DNA of 5,670 bases, taken from NCBI GenBank assembly GCA_007123655.1, contig SKKR01000499.1:1-5670 (forward strand), written 5' to 3'. The notes beneath the pieces are model-generated. The model saw only the letters and a program-made list of their open reading frames with translations, ran no database searches and was not told the origin of the DNA. Positions 5,446 through 5,670 of the stretch are shown here, piece by piece; within the stretch, counting starts at the first letter, position 1; each line of letters opens with the position of its first letter. Made by a program: the position numbers and the translations under genes. Origin of the DNA: Thermomicrobiaceae bacterium. GTDB lineage: Bacteria > Chloroflexota > Chloroflexia > Thermomicrobiales > Thermomicrobiaceae.

Positions 5446-5670
5446 ATGAGGGAGATTCTCGGCCCGTGGCACGCCTGCCGAACGACGTTGTTGCTGGGTC
5501 ACCTGGAAGGACGCCGCGGCCAAGCCCTGTTCGACAGCGTTTGGACGAAGGTGCTCGATCGGCCGGTGTCCCGATTGTCCGAGCTGGCGGCAACGGCATC
5601 ACAGCTCGGAATGCTCGAGTATCGCAGCGCTGGTGATGTGGTGGACGTCTCGTTCTCGTATCTGCTGCGA
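5446..5670 (+). CDS. Unrecognised protein, N-terminal fragment cut by the right edge
   Basis: The frame is open from the ATG at 5446 to the window end, 75 codons without a stop. It begins 30 bp after the RidA-like gene, in the same frame, and the stop of that gene is the nearest upstream in-frame stop, so 5446 is the first possible ATG. Codon endings are G/C-rich like the neighbours. The visible part starts MREILGPWHACRTTLLLGHL, then a likely helical stretch with FDSVWTKVL (30-38). It then has ELAATASQLGML (46-57) and a beta-like YRSAGDVVDVSF (59-70). The helix-plus-hairpin look of residues 46-70 is compatible with a winged-helix domain, but this is weak. No family was recognised. There is no Shine-Dalgarno sequence upstream, so the true start or the gene itself is less certain than for the others. 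Confidence 0.5.
   Translation, partial: MREILGPWHACRTTLLLGHLEGRRGQALFDSVWTKVLDRPVSRLSELAATASQLGMLEYRSAGDVVDVSFSYLLR

Noticed and set aside
5336..5602. Minus-strand 88-codon open frame near the right edge
   Set aside because: It overlaps the end of the RidA-like gene and the partial ORF at 5446 on the opposite strand, and is Arg/Pro-rich shadow sequence.

Overview
The window is a compact, GC-rich bacterial locus with six complete or partial metabolic genes and the start of a seventh. It shows G/C-ending codons, good Shine-Dalgarno sequences and very short intergenic gaps. The style fits a high-GC lineage such as Actinomycetota or Chloroflexota, but no marker gene is present, so the taxon is only a guess. 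No RNA genes, insertion sequences, CRISPR arrays or phage genes were seen.

Layout. Positions 1-674 (minus strand) hold the N-terminal part of a fold-type II pyridoxal-phosphate (PLP) enzyme of the ACC deaminase / D-cysteine desulfhydrase family, running off the left edge. Positions 675-998 are a divergent intergenic region with two inverted repeats and no convincing promoter. From 999 a plus-strand run begins: an SDR oxidoreductase (999-1778), an uncharacterised TIM-barrel, glycoside-hydrolase-like protein (1784-2938), a CE7/acetyl-xylan-esterase-like alpha/beta hydrolase with an intact triad (2960-3934), its tandem paralogue that has lost the nucleophile (3944-4837), and a divergent RidA/YjgF-like protein (4903-5415). 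Gaps are 5, 21, 9 and 65 bp, so at least the first four plus-strand genes should form one operon. A seventh, unrecognised ORF starts at 5446 without a Shine-Dalgarno sequence and is cut by the right edge.

How the genes may work together (inference). None of the complete proteins shows a signal peptide or membrane segment, so this looks like cytoplasmic metabolism of a small imported compound. It would combine ester (or similar acyl) cleavage, an NADP-type redox step, a sugar-like or glycoside-like step on a TIM barrel, and PLP-dependent elimination/deamination of an amino acid. RidA proteins hydrolyse the reactive enamine/imine intermediates released by PLP-dependent eliminases, so a RidA-like gene close to such an enzyme is a sensible pairing. 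The most unusual elements are the active/degenerate esterase pair and the altered signature motifs in the PLP enzyme and the TIM-barrel protein. The substrate cannot be read from the sequence.
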